This document shows, piece after piece, positions 9,945-21,455 of a DNA stretch of 64,000 bases. Location of the stretch: assembly GCA_018340805.1 (NCBI GenBank), contig JACMZG010001914.1:51762146-51826145 (forward strand), read 5' to 3'. The stretch comes from Microvelia longipes. Lineage: Eukaryota; Arthropoda; Insecta; Hemiptera; Veliidae. Each line of letters begins with the position of its first letter. Position 1 is the first letter of the stretch. The notes under the pieces are model-generated. The model had not been told where the DNA came from and searched no databases. It saw only the letters and a program-made list of their open reading frames with translations. Position numbers and translations under genes: made by a program.

Positions 9945-12900
9945 CAAGCAAATAAAGGTAAGCAAAGCGAGCCCTAGAATATTATGTTATGTTTTTACTT
10001 TATGCTATAAAATTAGGTTCTGATAAACATATACAAAAAGGCGAGCGAAGCGAGCCCGTTTTTTTATGTCTTTCTTAAAATGTTTTTCTTAAAGTAGATA
10101 TTGACAAACAAGCACATAAAGGCGAGCAAAGCGAGCCCTAGTATTGTATGGTTAATTTCATTTTATACTCTTGAAAAGGCACTGATAAACATATAAACAA
10201 GGCGAGCAAAGCGAGCCCATGATTTTTATGCCTTGCTTAAAATGTTTCTCTTATAATAGATATTGACAAACAAGCACATAAAGGCGAGCGAAGCGAGCCC
10301 TAGAATTGCATGGTTATTTTTATTATTTTATACTCTTAAGAAGGTACTGATAAACATATACAAAAGGCGAGCGAAGCGAGCCCATGATTTTTATGCCTTT
10401 TTTAAAATGTTTCTCTTAAAGTAGATATTGACTAACAAGCACATAAAGGCGAGCGTAGCGAGCCCTAGTATTGTATGGTTTTTTTTAATTTATTCTCTTA
10501 AAAAGGTACTAATAAACATATACAAAAAGGCGAGCAAAGCGAGCCCATGATTTTTATGCCTTGTTTTAAATGTTTTTCTTAAAGTAGATATTGACAATCA
10601 AGCACATAAAGGCGAGCGAAGCGAGCCCTAGTATTGCATGGTTATTTTTATTTTATACTCTTAAGAAGGTACTGATAAACATAAACAAAATAGGCGAGCG
10701 AAGCGAGCCATGATTTTCATGCCTTGTTTAAAATGTTTCTCTTAAAGTAGATATTGACTAACAAGCACATAAAGGCGAGCGAAGCGAGCCCTATTATTGC
10801 ATGGTTATTATTATTATTTTATACTTTTAAGAAGGTACTGATAAACATATACAAAAAGGCGAGCGAAGCGAGCCCATGATTTTCATGCCTTGCTTAAAAT
10901 GTTTCTCTTATAATAGATATTGACAAACAAGCACATAAAGGCGAGCGAAGCGAGCCCTAGTATTGCATAGTTTATTTTTATTATTTTATACTCTTAAGAA
11001 GGTACTGATAAACATATACAAAAGGCGAGCGAAGCGAGCCCATGATTTTCATCCCTTGCTTAAAATGTTTCTCTTATAATAGATATTGACAAACAAGCAC
11101 ATAAAGGCGAGCGAAGCGAGCCCTAGTATTGCATGGTTATTTTTTTTAATTTATACTCTTAAGAAGGTACTTATAAACATATACAAAAAGGCGAGCGAAG
11201 CGAGCCTATGATTTTCATGCCTTGCTTAAAATGTTTCTCTTATAATAGATATTGACAAACAAGCACATAAAGGCGAGCGAAGCGAGCCCTAGAATTGCAT
11301 GGTTATTTTTTATTTTTATACTCTTAAGAAGGTACTGATAAACATATACAAAAAGACGAGCGAAGCGAGCCCATGATTTTTATGCCTTTTTTAAAATGTT
11401 TCTCTTAAAGTAGATATTGACTAACAAACACATATAGGCGAGCGTAGCGAGCCCTAGTATTGTATGGTTTTTTTTTATTTATACTCTTAAAAGGTACTGA
11501 TAAACATATACAAAAAGGCGAGCGAAGCGAGCCCATGATTTTTATGCCTTGTTTTAAATGTTTTTCATAAAGTAGATATTGACTAACAAGCACATAAAGG
11601 CGAGCGAAGCGAGCCCTAGTATTGCATGGTTATTTTTATTATTTTATACTCTTAAGAAGGTACTGATAAACATATACAAAAAGGCGAGCGAAGCGAGCCT
11701 ATGATTTTCATGCCTTGCTTAAAATGTTTCTCTTATAATAGATATTGACAAACAAGCACATAAAGGCGAGCGAAGCGAGCCCTAGAATTGCATGGTTATT
11801 TTTATTATTTTATACTCTTAAGAAGGTACTGATAAACATATACAAAAAGACGAGCGAAGCGAGCCCATGATTTTTATGCCTTTTTTAAAATGTTTCTCTT
11901 AAAGTAGATATTGACTAACAAACACATATAGGCGAGCGTAGCGAGCCCTAGTATTGTATGGTTTTTTTAATTTATATTCTTAAAAAGGTACTGATAAACA
12001 TATACAAAAAGGCGAGCGAAGCGAGCCTATGATTTTTATGCCTTGTTTTAAATGTTTTTCTTAAAGTAGATATTGACAATCAAGCACAAAAGGCGAGCGA
12101 AGCGAGCCCTAGTATTGCACAGTTATTTTTTATTATTTTATACTCTTAAGAAGGTACTGATAAACATAAACAAAGGCGAGCGAAGCGAGCCCATGATTTT
12201 CATGCCTTTTTAAATGTTTCTTTAAAATAGATATTGACAAACAAGCACATAAAGGCGAGCGAAGCGAGCCCTAGTATTGCATGGTTATTTTTTTTATTAT
12301 TTTATACTCTTAAAAAGGTACTGATAAACATATACAAAAAGGCGAGCGAAGCGAGCCCATGATTTTTATGCCTTGCTTATAATGTTTCTCTTATAATAGC
12401 TATTGACAATTGTATGGTTATTTTTATTTTATACTCTTAAGAAGGTACTGATAAACATATACAACAAGGCGAGCAAAGCGAGCCTATGATTTTCATGCCT
12501 TGTTTTAAATGTTTCTCTTAAAGTAGATATTGACAAACAAGCACATAAAGGCGAGCGAAGCGAGCCCTTGAATCTTATTTTATGTTTTAATTTTTTTTCT
12601 AAATTTAGGTATTGACAAACAAACTTCTATAAGCGAGCGAAGCGAGCCCTAGATTGTTATGTATAAGTTTGATTCTATAGTTTAAAATTGGCTAGTACCA
12701 AACATGCACCTCAAGGCGAGCGATGCGAGCCCTAGAATATTATGTTATGTCTTTACTGTATGCTATAAAATGAGGTTCTGATAAACCAATACAAAAAGGC
12801 GATTGAAGCGAGGCTTTAGAGACACATATAGGCTAGCGAAATGAGCCCTTGTGAAATTGGTAAAATTATGTTTACTCTGCGAAATTTGCAAATAACAAAC

Positions 12901-15797
12901 ATACAAATGAAACGAGCAATACGAGCACTTTATATTTTGTGTAGATTCTAAATTAGGTACTGATTTCTGATACACAGAAACGCGAGCGTAGCGAGCATGG
13001 AAGCGAGCCCTAGAATTGCATGGTTATTTTTATTATTTTATACTCTTAAGAAGGTACTGATAAACATAACAAAAAGGCGAGCGAAGCGAGCCCATGATTT
13101 TTATGCCTTTTTTAAAATGTTTCTCTTAAAGTAGATATTGACTAACAAGCACATAAAGGCGAGCGTAGCGAGCCCTAGTATTGTATGGTTTTTTTTAATT
13201 TATTCTCTTAAAAGGTACTAATAAACATATACAAAAAGGCGAGCAAAGCGAGCCCATGATTTTATGCCTTGTTTTAAATGTTTTTCTTAAAGTAGATATT
13301 GACAATCAAGCACATAAAGGCGAGCGAAGCGAGCCCTAGTATTGCTTGGTTATTTTTATTTTATACTCTTAAGAAGGTACTGATAAACATAAACAAATAG
13401 GCGAGCGAAGCGAGCCCATGATTTTCATCCCTTGCTTAAAATGTTTCTCTTAAAGTAGATATTGACTAACAAGCACATAAAAGGCGAGCGTAGCGAGCCT
13501 AGTATTGTATGGTTTTTTTTTAATTTATTCTCTTAAAAAGGTACTAATAAACATATACAAAAAGGCGAGCAAAGCGAGCCCATGATTTTCATGCCTTGCT
13601 TAAAATGTTTCTCTTATAATAGATATTGACAAACAAGCACATAAAGGCGAGCGAAGCGAGCCCTAGTATTGCATAGTTATTTTTATTATTTATACTCTTA
13701 AGGTACTGATAAACATATACAAAAAGGCGAGCGAAGCGAGCCCATGATTTTCATCCCTTGTTTAAATGTTTCTCTTATAATAGATATTGACAAACAAGCA
13801 CATAAAGGCGAGCGAAGCGAGCCCTAGTATTGTATGGTTATTTTTTAATTTATACTCTTAAGAAGGTACTTATAAACATATACAAAAAGGCGAGCGAAGC
13901 GAGCCTATGATTTTCATGCCTTGCTTAAAATGTTTCTCTTATAATAGATATTGACAAACAAGCACATAAAGGCGAGCGAAGCGAGCCCTAGAATTGCATG
14001 GTTATTTTTTTATTTTATACTCTTAAGAAGTACTGATAAACATATACAAAAGACGAGCGAAGCGAGCCCATGATTTTTATGCCTTTTTAAAATGTTTCTC
14101 TTAAAGTAGATATTGACTAACAAACACATATAGGCGAGCGTAGCGAGCCCTAGTATTGTATGGTTTTTTTTTTTATTTATACTCTTAAAAAGGTACTGAT
14201 AAACATATACAAAAAGGCGAGCGAAGCGAGCCCATGATTTTATGCCTTGTTTTAAATGTTTTTCATAAAGTAGATATTGACTAACAAGCACATAAAGGCG
14301 AGCGAAGCGAGCCTAGTATTGCATGGTTATTTTTATTATTTTATACTCTTAAGAAGGTACTGATAAACATATACAAAAAGGCGAGCGAAGCGAGCCTATG
14401 ATTTTCATGCCTTGCTTAAAATGTTTCTCTTATAATAGATATTGACAAAACAAGCACATAAAGGCGAGCGAAGCGAGCCCTAGAATTGCATGGTTATTTT
14501 TATTATTTTATACTCTTAAGAAGGTACTGATAAACATATACAAAAAGGCGAGCGAAGCGAGCCCATGATTTTTATGCCTTTTTTAAAATGTTTCTCTTAA
14601 AGTAGATATTGACTAACAAACACATAAAGGCGAGCGTAGCGAGCCCTAGTATTGTATGGTTTTTTTTTAATTTATATTCTTAAAAAGGTACTGATAAACA
14701 TATAAAAAGGCGAGCGAAGCGAGCCATGATTTTTATGCCTTGTTTTAAATGTTTTTCTTAAAGTAGATATTGACAATCAAGCACAAAAAGGCGAGCGAAG
14801 CGAGCCCTAGTATTGCACAGTTATTTTTTATTATTTTATACTCTTAAGAAGGTACTGATAAACATAAACAAAAAGGCGAGCGAAGCGAGCCCATGATTTT
14901 CATGCCTTTTTTAAAATGTTTCTTTTAAAATAGATATTGACAAACAAGCACATAAAGGCGAGCGAAGCGAGCCCTAGTATTGCATGGTTATTTTTTTTAT
15001 TATTTTATACTCTTAAAAAGGTACTGATAAACATATACAAAAAGGCGAGCGAAGCGAGCCCATGATTTTTATGCCTTGCTTATAATGTTTCTCTTATAAT
15101 AGCTATTGACAATTGTATGGTTATTTTTATTTTATACTCTTAAGAAGGTACTGATAAACATATACAACAAGGCGAGCAAAGCGAGCCTATGATTTTCATG
15201 CCTTGTTTTAAATGTTTCTCTTAAAGTAGATATTGACAAACAAGCACATAAAGGCGAGCGAAGCGAGCCCTTGAATCTTATTTTATGTTTTAATTTTTTT
15301 TCTAAATTTAGGTATTGACAAACAAACTTCTATAAGCGAGCGAAGCGAGCCCTAGATTGTTATGTATAAGTTTGATTTCTATAGTTTAAAATTGGCTAGT
15401 ACCAAACATGCACCTCAAGGCGAGCGATGCGAGCCCTAGATATTATGTTATGTCTTTACTGTATGCTATAAAATGAGGTTCTGATAAACCAATACAAAAA
15501 GGCGATTGAAGCGAGGCTTTAGAGACACATATAGGCTAGCGAAATGAGCCCTTGTGAAATTGGTAAAATTATGTTTACTCTGCGAAATTTGCAAATAACA
15601 AACATACAAATGAAACGAGCAATACGAGCACTTATATATTTTGTGTAGATTCTAAATTAGGTACTGATTTCTGATACACAGAAACGCATGCGTAGCGAGC
15701 TGTGGAATATTTTGTTATAACTTATTTATTTTTTCTAACATTAGGTATCGACAAATACTAACATATAGGCTAATGAAGCGAGGCGTAGAATATTGAG
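9945..15797. repeat. ~165-bp dimeric satellite array with GA-hairpin motif
   Basis: Each ~165-bp unit has two half-units, each ending in ggcgagcgaagcgagcc: one half runs tagtattgcatgg...ctgataaacatatac, the other catgattttcatgcc...ttgacaaacaagcac. Motif variants have loop GAA, AAA or GTA. Larger periods are visible: about 490 bp (the AGACGAGCG variant at 11354 and 11845) and about 2.7 kb (see the separate entry). The edges (9945-10100 and 15700-15797) carry more diverged units. No coding potential. Confidence 0.95.
10291..15700. repeat. 2.7-kb higher-order tandem duplication inside the satellite
   Basis: The block 10291-12995 is repeated at 13001-15700. A unique-looking diverged stretch (cttgaatcttattttatg ... 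gaaatgagcccttgtg ... acgagcaatacgagca) at 12567-12992 recurs at 15268-15700, an offset of about 2701 bp, and upstream units match at offsets of 2699-2710. The junction at 12990-13003 (gcgagcATGGaagcgagc) joins the diverged end to a mid-array unit, as unequal exchange would. Confidence 0.85.
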
Positions 15798-15893
15798 TAT
15801 AAGTATGATTGTATAGTATTAATACATTATATTTATGCAAATATCTGAGAAACCCTTATAATGCTTGCAAATCAAGCACTTTGACGGATTTTT

Positions 15894-15985
15894 TAAGGTA
15901 TTTAAGGTATTCATATTTTCAGAAAAATTTGGTTTGAAGTAGTAAAAAATGAGTCACATCTTTATGGCTGGCTTTTGGACTATAA
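15894..15985. mobile_element. Foldback element FB-a, right-end fragment
   Basis: ggtttgaagtagta...atgagtcacat...ggcttttggactataa matches the right end of the complete copy at 44570-44634. Only the terminal ~90 bp remain. Confidence 0.65.
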
Positions 15986-16911
15986 GCTATAGTTAGTTTT
16001 GAAATGCGACTTGTATAAAGTATGTTTCTTAATGCCAAACCTCTGATGGCGTAATGCAATTTATCAATAATACTAGCAAGGACGTCTACAAGCCGAGTGA
16101 TTTTTTTGGAATGCTTACTTTAGCTCATCAATGTGTGAGTGGTTATATATAACTGCATACCTTTAGTATAAATGAGGAAAAGTAAAAATATTTTAACATT
16201 TGATACAAATCAAGCCTTGGGATTATAAAAATATAGAAAATATACTGGATACGGGTAAGTACGAGCGAAGCAAGGTATAACTATAAGAGAGTAGAATACC
16301 TGTTCTGCATACCCTGGGTACAGAGCAAAGGAAATAATAAATTAATAACTATAATAACCCAATTCAGGCAAGTATAAAAAAATAAAAATATTGCAGGCTA
16401 ATTTTTTTTAGAGAAACCAAAATATGATGAAAAAGTTAAAGTAGCTTATTTTTAACGAAAAAGGGGACTTACCCTGAGTATTATTGGCGGATAAACGGCT
16501 CAAGTTTTAACTCTCAGCCCGAGGGGGCCATTTCTTTGCAATTCTTTTCTTTCTTTTAAATGGTCGAAAAGGTTCTTTTAAAAGGTCAAAGGTTTGTTTT
16601 GCCATTTTTAAGTAAGTTGACTTTAGGATTATTTCAATGGTTATTATATGAACTTCCGTTTTTGTTAGGATGGTCTAATTGCAGTTTTAGGCAATTGGAA
16701 ATCATCATGGGAAAATAATCTTATACTAATGACAATATTTAAGTTTCATAAAAATTCTAAGATATTTAATTTTTCGTGAGTATTATGTTTTATAAATAAA
16801 TGGTAAATAACATGAAATTAGTTCAGATATGTTTAAATGTTGCGTTTACTACTTATCTGTCCAAGTTTCACAAAGACATTTCGTCAATTCAAATTTAAAT
16901 GATGCGATAAC
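15986..16911. other. Non-coding stretch with repeat crumbs
   Basis: tataaatgaggaaaagtaaaaa (16166-16187) is the terminal ~22 bp of the 5S-derived repeat. tacgagcgaagcaaggta (near 16259) is a GA-hairpin motif copy. 16830-16890 (gcgtttactacttatctgtccaagttt...) resembles 18630-18690 on the other side of the Penelope-like element, so that element may sit within an older direct repeat. No gene seen. Confidence 0.4.
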
Positions 16912-17009
16912 TAATCGAAGAATCAGCTACCGTCGATACTTGCTGTTGGATATAAATATCCCTGGACCGGTTTCGGCATAACGCTCTCAACTAATAATAA
17001 AATTATACT

Positions 17010-17130
17010 ATGAATAAGACAGCGCAAGTGGAGTAAATCTTAATAAAAAGCATCAGTCCCTCCACAAAATATTTTATTTTGATTATTACTTTTTTTTTAT
17101 ATTTTGTGGAGAGACTGATGCTTTTTATTA
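17010..17130. mobile_element. Hairpin (MITE-like) insertion in the left pLTR
   Basis: Left arm 17045-17072 (aaaaagcatcagtc...ccacaaaatat) and right arm 17099-17126 are inverse, with one base difference. The flanking pLTR sequence (aataataaaattata) is duplicated on both sides. Same GTCTCTCCAC core as the element at 541-813. Confidence 0.6.
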
Positions 17131-17274
17131 ATAAAATTATATCAATGAATAACTTCTAGTCTCAATAAGCACAACGAGCCTTCTGAAGATAAGGGAGGAA
17201 GTAGGAGAAGGTTTATAAAGGGAATGTGTACTGAGTCAAGGCCGTGACCCTGAGAAGTCAGGTGTACATGTGAG

Positions 17275-18420
17275 TCATCTGACGTTATGATGCTTTGTGT
17301 CTTTTATTAAAATGTGTACCGGTGTCATGGTTTTCCCGTTTTCGTTTTTAGTCAAGTGCTGATTTGAGTACCGAAATAGTAATGTCAGAATTGAAAGTAA
17401 GTTGTTCGTTAATAATTGTCTTGTCAGTAATTCTGTGTTTGTATATTTCAAGTCTTTCAAGTACGTCAAGTTTGATTGTTTTTGTAGCAGTTTCATTGAG
17501 TTTTACATTGTATCTAGTTTGTGTCCGTGTGTGGGAAGGTGGTTGGCGAAGTTAGAATCTGATTTATCTTTTATGAATGAGTGTAAGTGCTCTTTATACC
17601 TAGTGTTTAGTGTACGATGTGTTCTACCTATATAATTTTGTGGACAATCTTTGCAAGTTATCTTGTAAACTCCACTTTGGATATATAAATTTGAGTTATT
17701 TGGGCTATTGGAGTTATGTGTTAATTTGTTACCTATGTTGTTGTTTGTTTTGAATGCTGTTGTTAAGTTGTGTTTATTTAAGAAGTTTGTTAGTCTGTAA
17801 GTTTCTTTCCCTACGTAAGTTAAAGCTGTCCACTGTCTGTTAGTATCTGTCTCGTCTGTTGTGATGATGGCAGAGCCGTTTTTCCGTTTGTATTGTGTGA
17901 TGAGTTTGTCGATGTTGGTCCTAGTGTATCCGTTCCTGTCTGCTATGTCGTATATCGTATTAAGTTCTTTTTTGTAGTTGTCAGGTGTCATAGGTATGTT
18001 GTGAAGTCTATGTATCATGGATCTGTAGGCTGCTAGTTTGTGTTGCATTAGGTGGTTTGAAGTTGTGTGTATTGTGTGTTCGGTTGCTGTTGGTTTCCTG
18101 TATATGCTAAAGTCTAGTTTGTGATGCTTTCGCGTTATTGTCAAGTCCATGTAGTTAAGTTGTTCGTCTGTTTCTTTTTCTGATGTAAATTGTATTTTTG
18201 GATGTACTGTGTTCATGAAGGTTAAAAGGTTATTGGAGTTATCTACTTCAGAATCAACGATGATAAAAATATCGTCAACATAACGTTTGTAACAGATCAC
18301 CTTAAACATCTCTGTAATCTTTGGTATAATACGCCTTCAAGAGATTGTAGGTACACTTCAGACATTACAGCAGAAGTTGAATGACCCATTCCCAAACTGT
18401 CCGTCCCAAAACCCTTTCCG
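17275..18420 (-). pseudogene. Penelope-like reverse transcriptase with GIY-YIG endonuclease, frameshifted
   Basis: Begins (18420-18310) with RT motif B (SLGMGHSTSAVMSEVYLQSL), shifts frame near 18300, then has the catalytic motif C in KRYVDDIFIIVDS (residues 9-21 of the 268-aa frame 18309-17503), the palm/thumb region, and then a C-terminal GIY-YIG nuclease: SGVYKITCKDC, NYIGRTHRTL, TRYKEHLHSF. The RT plus GIY-YIG order is diagnostic of Penelope-like elements. A second frameshift at about 17500 leads to the last ~70 aa (17496-17275). RT fingers and motif A (first catalytic Asp) are missing, so it cannot encode an active enzyme. Confidence 0.9.
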
Positions 18421-18501
18421 TCCTGATCTTCAGAGGGCTCGTCGTCCTCATTGAGACTAGAAGTTATTCACTGATATAACTTTATTAGTTGAGAGCTCGA
18501 G

Positions 18502-18566
18502 TGTTGCCCCGCCTGCTGATGATGGCGTTATGCCGAAACCGGTCCAGGGATATTTATATCCAACAG
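18502..18566 (+). ncRNA. Hammerhead ribozyme (type I candidate) in Penelope pLTR
   Basis: Outer stem I TGTTG (18502-18506) pairs with CAACA (18561-18565). Inner stem I CCTG (18512-18515) pairs with CAGG (18545-18548), with unpaired CCCCG and GATATTTATATC between them. Core CTGATGA is 18516-18522. Stem II GGC-GTTAT-GCC is 18524-18534. GAAA is 18535-18538. Stem III is the palindrome ACC/GGT (18538-18543), followed by C18544, so the triplet is GUC and cleavage would follow C18544. One extra U (18523) lies between A9 and stem II, as in the other hammerheads of this type here. All invariant core bases are present. A loopless stem III suggests activity as a dimer. Confidence 0.8.
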
Positions 18567-18595
18567 CAAGTATCGACGGTAGCTGATTCTTCGAT

Positions 18596-19067
18596 TGCTT
18601 CTTCAACTTGCGGTAAATACAACCTTTTTGATGCGTTAACTACTTACCTGTTCAAGTTTTAAAACGACATGCGGTCAACTCAAAATTCTCCTTTTCGTAG
18701 AATCTCTACGAAAAGATACTGATTTTAGAAAAGTCTCGTCTTTTTATAATGGGACCCCTTTTTAAAATGGATCTTATTAGGTCTTATTGCAGATATTTTT
18801 CTGCAAGATACCTTGTTCTTTTGTAATAATATTTCTGTGGTAATAGTTATTACCACAGAATGTAACAATTTCTCGTGAGCGACAAATTAATCTATAATTT
18901 GGCCAATTATAACAGTTTTGCAGGTTATCTCGTTGTCCTTTTGGTCTCGTAGGCCACTTGTTTGCTATCTAATTTTTGGGTCTAATTATAAACTTGTTTT
19001 TGCGGAATTTCTACATTTTTAGGTCCAAAATAAGAAATTAACAAAATTGTTATTGGACTGTTAATAA
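18596..19067. other. Non-coding stretch with two perfect palindromes
   Basis: 18692-18716 is CTTTTCGTAGA-ATC-TCTACGAAAAG. 18833-18860 has 13-bp arms TTCTGTGGTAATA around GT. No gene seen. Confidence 0.7.
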
Positions 19068-19130
19068 TTAAATTCCAGGCTAATTAATGAAGACTTCAGT
19101 CCTTTAAAGTTTTTTTTATTTATTTACATA

Positions 19131-19178
19131 AACATTAAACAGACGTTTCGCATGGCGAAGCCAGGCATCTTCAGTGTT
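19131..19178 (-). ncRNA. Hammerhead ribozyme candidate (left copy)
   Basis: Minus strand: AACA (stem I), CTGAAGA (19174-19168, a perfect CUGANGA), one U, stem II GCCTGG-CTTCG-CCATGC (one C-U mismatch), GAAA (19149-19146), AC/GT (stem III, loopless ACGT), C (GUC triplet, 19142), TGTT (19141-19138) pairing with AACA. Short stems I and III suggest dimeric or protein-assisted activity at best. Confidence 0.65.
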
Positions 19179-19289
19179 AAAAAATTAAAAAGAACAAAAT
19201 AAAACAATCATTACCATGTATTGGTAAGGTTTACTAGTTTTTTGGTCATGGTTGTTTGTTTTACATTGTTTGTTTTTTATTGTTTGAGA

Positions 19290-19335
19290 CTGAAGATGGC
19301 TGATGACTGGCTTCGCCATGCGAAACGTCTGTTTG
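19290..19335 (+). ncRNA. Hammerhead ribozyme candidate (right copy)
   Basis: CTGAAGA at 19290-19296, a U, a longer stem II region ending CTGGCTTCGCCATGC, GAAACGTC at 19322-19329, then TGTTTGATG. An extra ctgatga (19300-19306) within stem II looks like a micro-duplication of the core. Stem I pairing is weaker than in the left copy (G-G at the second position). Confidence 0.45.
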
Positions 19336-19348
19336 ATGTTTATGTAAA

Positions 19349-19458
19349 TATTGGAAATGTCACTGTCATTCAGTGTCAATCTGTTAATTGTAAAATATTT
19401 TAATATATCAGTCTTTCTTCTGATGTTCAAGTTATAGGGATTAGTTCATTTTCTAATA
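19349..19458 (+). repeat. copia 5' LTR (110 bp)
   Basis: Starts TATTGG and ends CTAATA, an imperfect inverted terminus. TATTGG is one base from the common TGTTGG, and the change is shared by both LTRs. An AT-rich block with TTTTAATATATC may serve the promoter. Unusually short for a copia LTR. Confidence 0.9.
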
Positions 19459-19476
19459 GGTTATGGGCCGCTACCT
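19459..19476 (+). other. copia primer binding site
   Basis: GGTTATGGGCCGCTACC directly follows the 5' LTR. GGTTATGGGCC is the known copia primer site that pairs with an internal part of initiator-Met tRNA (half-tRNA priming). Confidence 0.8.
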
Positions 19477-19519
19477 GTAACTTGAAAATTCGGTTTGAAA
19501 TTCGAATTAGTTGATAATT

Positions 19520-19711
19520 ATGAGTGGTTTTTACAATATCGAAAAACTATCTCGAACCAATTATGATACCTGGAAGCTAGAAATGCAAATGGTCCTGGTG
19601 CATCAAGAGCTATGGGGATACGTTGAAGAAACAATACCCAAGCCATTTGAAGGTCCTTTACTTGCAGAATGGAATGCTAAGCAGAAAAGTTATGTTAGCA
19701 AGACAGTTAAT
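19520..19711 (+). pseudogene. copia gag, N-terminal part
   Basis: ATG at 19520 is preferred to the upstream TTG. The 64 aa (MSGFYNIEKLSRTNYDTWKL...) have the copia gag opening L-x-x-x-NY-x-x-WK. The frame is cut at about 19712 by the nested element and resumes near 21569, but the middle of the gag domain (around 60 aa by comparison with the family) is absent. Confidence 0.85.
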
Positions 19712-20381
19712 TAAACTTAAAAAATTCTGGCGCGGTGGTCCGCATGTCGGGCGAATTTCCTTTGGATGCGTGTTTCCGTGCTTTTTACATTATATAAGTT
19801 TACAACTAGTAAATAAATAATTCCGGCGCGGTGGTCCGCTGTCGGGCGAATTTCATTTAGAATGTGTGTTTCCGTGCTAAACAACCCATTTCTTGCTTAT
19901 GCAAGAACCATGCCCATTGCGTGGTTCCGGTTCATGCTTTAGAACCTAAGCAGTTACTCAATTGTCAAGCACTGCTCGTAACTCATTTTGTCTGTATTTT
20001 CCAAAGGAAATGCGCATAACTATCCAGTTGTTGTACAAACTATGCCTCTAAAATTAGAAGTACGCACTATATTTGCACTAGTTTAAAGATTAGTTTACTT
20101 ATCTTTAAGCTTAGTCAGTTATCTTTAAAGGTTTTAGCGCATTTCCTTTGGAAATACAGACAAAATGAGTTACGAGCAGTGCTTGACAATTGAGTAACTG
20201 CTTAGGTTCTAAAGCATGAACCGGAACCACGCAATGGGCATGGTTCTTGCATAAGCAAGAAATGGGTTGTTTAGCACGGAAACACGCATTCTAAATGAAA
20301 TTCGCCCGACAGCGGACCACCGCGCCGGAATTATTTATTTACTAGTTGTAAACTTATATAATGTAAAAGGCACGGAAACAC

Positions 20382-20990
20382 GCATCCAAAGGAAATTCGC
20401 CCGACATGCGGACCACCGCGCCAGAATTATTTTTAGTTGTAAACTTATATTAGGTAAAAAAACGATAAAAAATTATTGTCCCTACTAGGATTTGAACCCA
20501 GGTACTCTGGGTTTGAGAGCTCGCATCCAAAGGAAATTCGCCCGACATGCGGACCACCGCGCCAGAATTATTTTCTAGTTGTAAACTTATATTTAGTAAA
20601 AAAAAACGACAAAAAATTATCGACCCTTCCAGGATGTGAACCCAGGTACCCTGAGTTTGAGTGGTCGTATTGACTCCGGACCACTGGCATTCAACTCAGA
20701 GGCCCAAAAAACATTGAAAACGACACCCTACTCGAAATTTAATTTTCAACGACCGTAATGTTGGTTTTCTATAATTTTTGTGGTTTTTTCGACTTTTTGG
20801 TCACTTAAAGTGGTCGTATCGACTTTGGACCGGTTTCATTCGATTCAGCGCCCAAAAATACATAGAAAACGACACCCTACTCGAAATTTATTTTTTATCG
20901 ACCTAAATTTGTTTTGGGTAATTTACAATGGTTTTTTCGATTTTTAGGTCACTTAGAGTGGTCGTATCGACTTCGGACCGGTTTCATTCG
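20382..20990. repeat. ~148-bp tandem units with tRNA-like boxes
   Basis: tggtcgtat lies at 20662, 20811 and 20959 (149 and 148 bp apart). gcggaccaccgcgcc recurs at about 20409 and 20553. Reverse reading shows TGAATGCCAGTGGTCCGG followed ~45 bp later by GGGTTCACATCC, spaced like A and B boxes. Confidence 0.65.
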
Positions 20991-21232
20991 ATTAAGCGTC
21001 TCAAAACACGTAAATATTGACCTTTTTCGTGGCAAAAAATATTAACCCTGAATTTTGCCGATTTTTTGAAATTTTTGCTGACTCAGCAAACCGGGTTAAT
21101 GACGTCACAAAAACCTGGTTTTCAATAGGGTTTGTGTCTCCCGAAGGTTGATTTTTGTACCAAGTTTGGTTAAAAAATATTAATCCGTTCGAAAGATAGA
21201 GTGTTTACAAGAAAGTGTCTAGAAATACATTT

Positions 21233-21455
<223 letters not shown>

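Larger units (their letters stand above)
16912..18595 (-). mobile_element. Penelope-like element (5'-truncated, inverted pLTRs)
   Basis: A minus-strand RT/GIY-YIG coding remnant (17275-18420) lies between inverted terminal repeats: left 16912-17018 plus 17121-17190, right 18421-18595. Both carry tcgaagaatcagctaccg, gatataaatatccctgg and accggtttcggcataacgc in opposite orientations. Penelope-like elements are known to have terminal repeats in direct or inverted orientation and hammerhead motifs within them. The left repeat has lost ~29 bp, including the CUGAUGA part of the ribozyme, and has gained a hairpin insertion (17010-17130). A 43-bp fragment of the same repeat is at 29958-30000. Confidence 0.85.
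19068..19348. mobile_element. Inverted pair of hammerhead-bearing repeats (left copy and start of right copy)
   Basis: 19068-19240 (minus) and 19230-19348 continued at 25351-25420 (plus) are reverse copies: gcgaaacgtctgtttgatg...gtttatgtaaa and ...aaaggactgaagtcttcatt. Before the copia insertion the right copy was continuous, since the 5-bp target duplication GTAAA flanks the copia element. The two hammerhead cores point outward, as in the Penelope element at 16912-18595, but only ~60 bp of spacer and no ORF lies between them. This is probably a Penelope terminal-repeat pair or a non-autonomous derivative. Confidence 0.7.

Noticed and set aside
10030..15700. CRISPR-like array (regular ggcgagcgaagcgagcc repeats with spacers)
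   Set aside because: The spacers are themselves repeated in two alternating types, spacing is ~80 bp, and the genome is eukaryotic. It is a satellite.
20470..20700. Genuine tRNA genes near the B-box-like GGTTTAAATCC and GGTTCACATCC
   Set aside because: No cloverleaf with an acceptor stem and anticodon loop could be traced; treated as tRNA-like modules.
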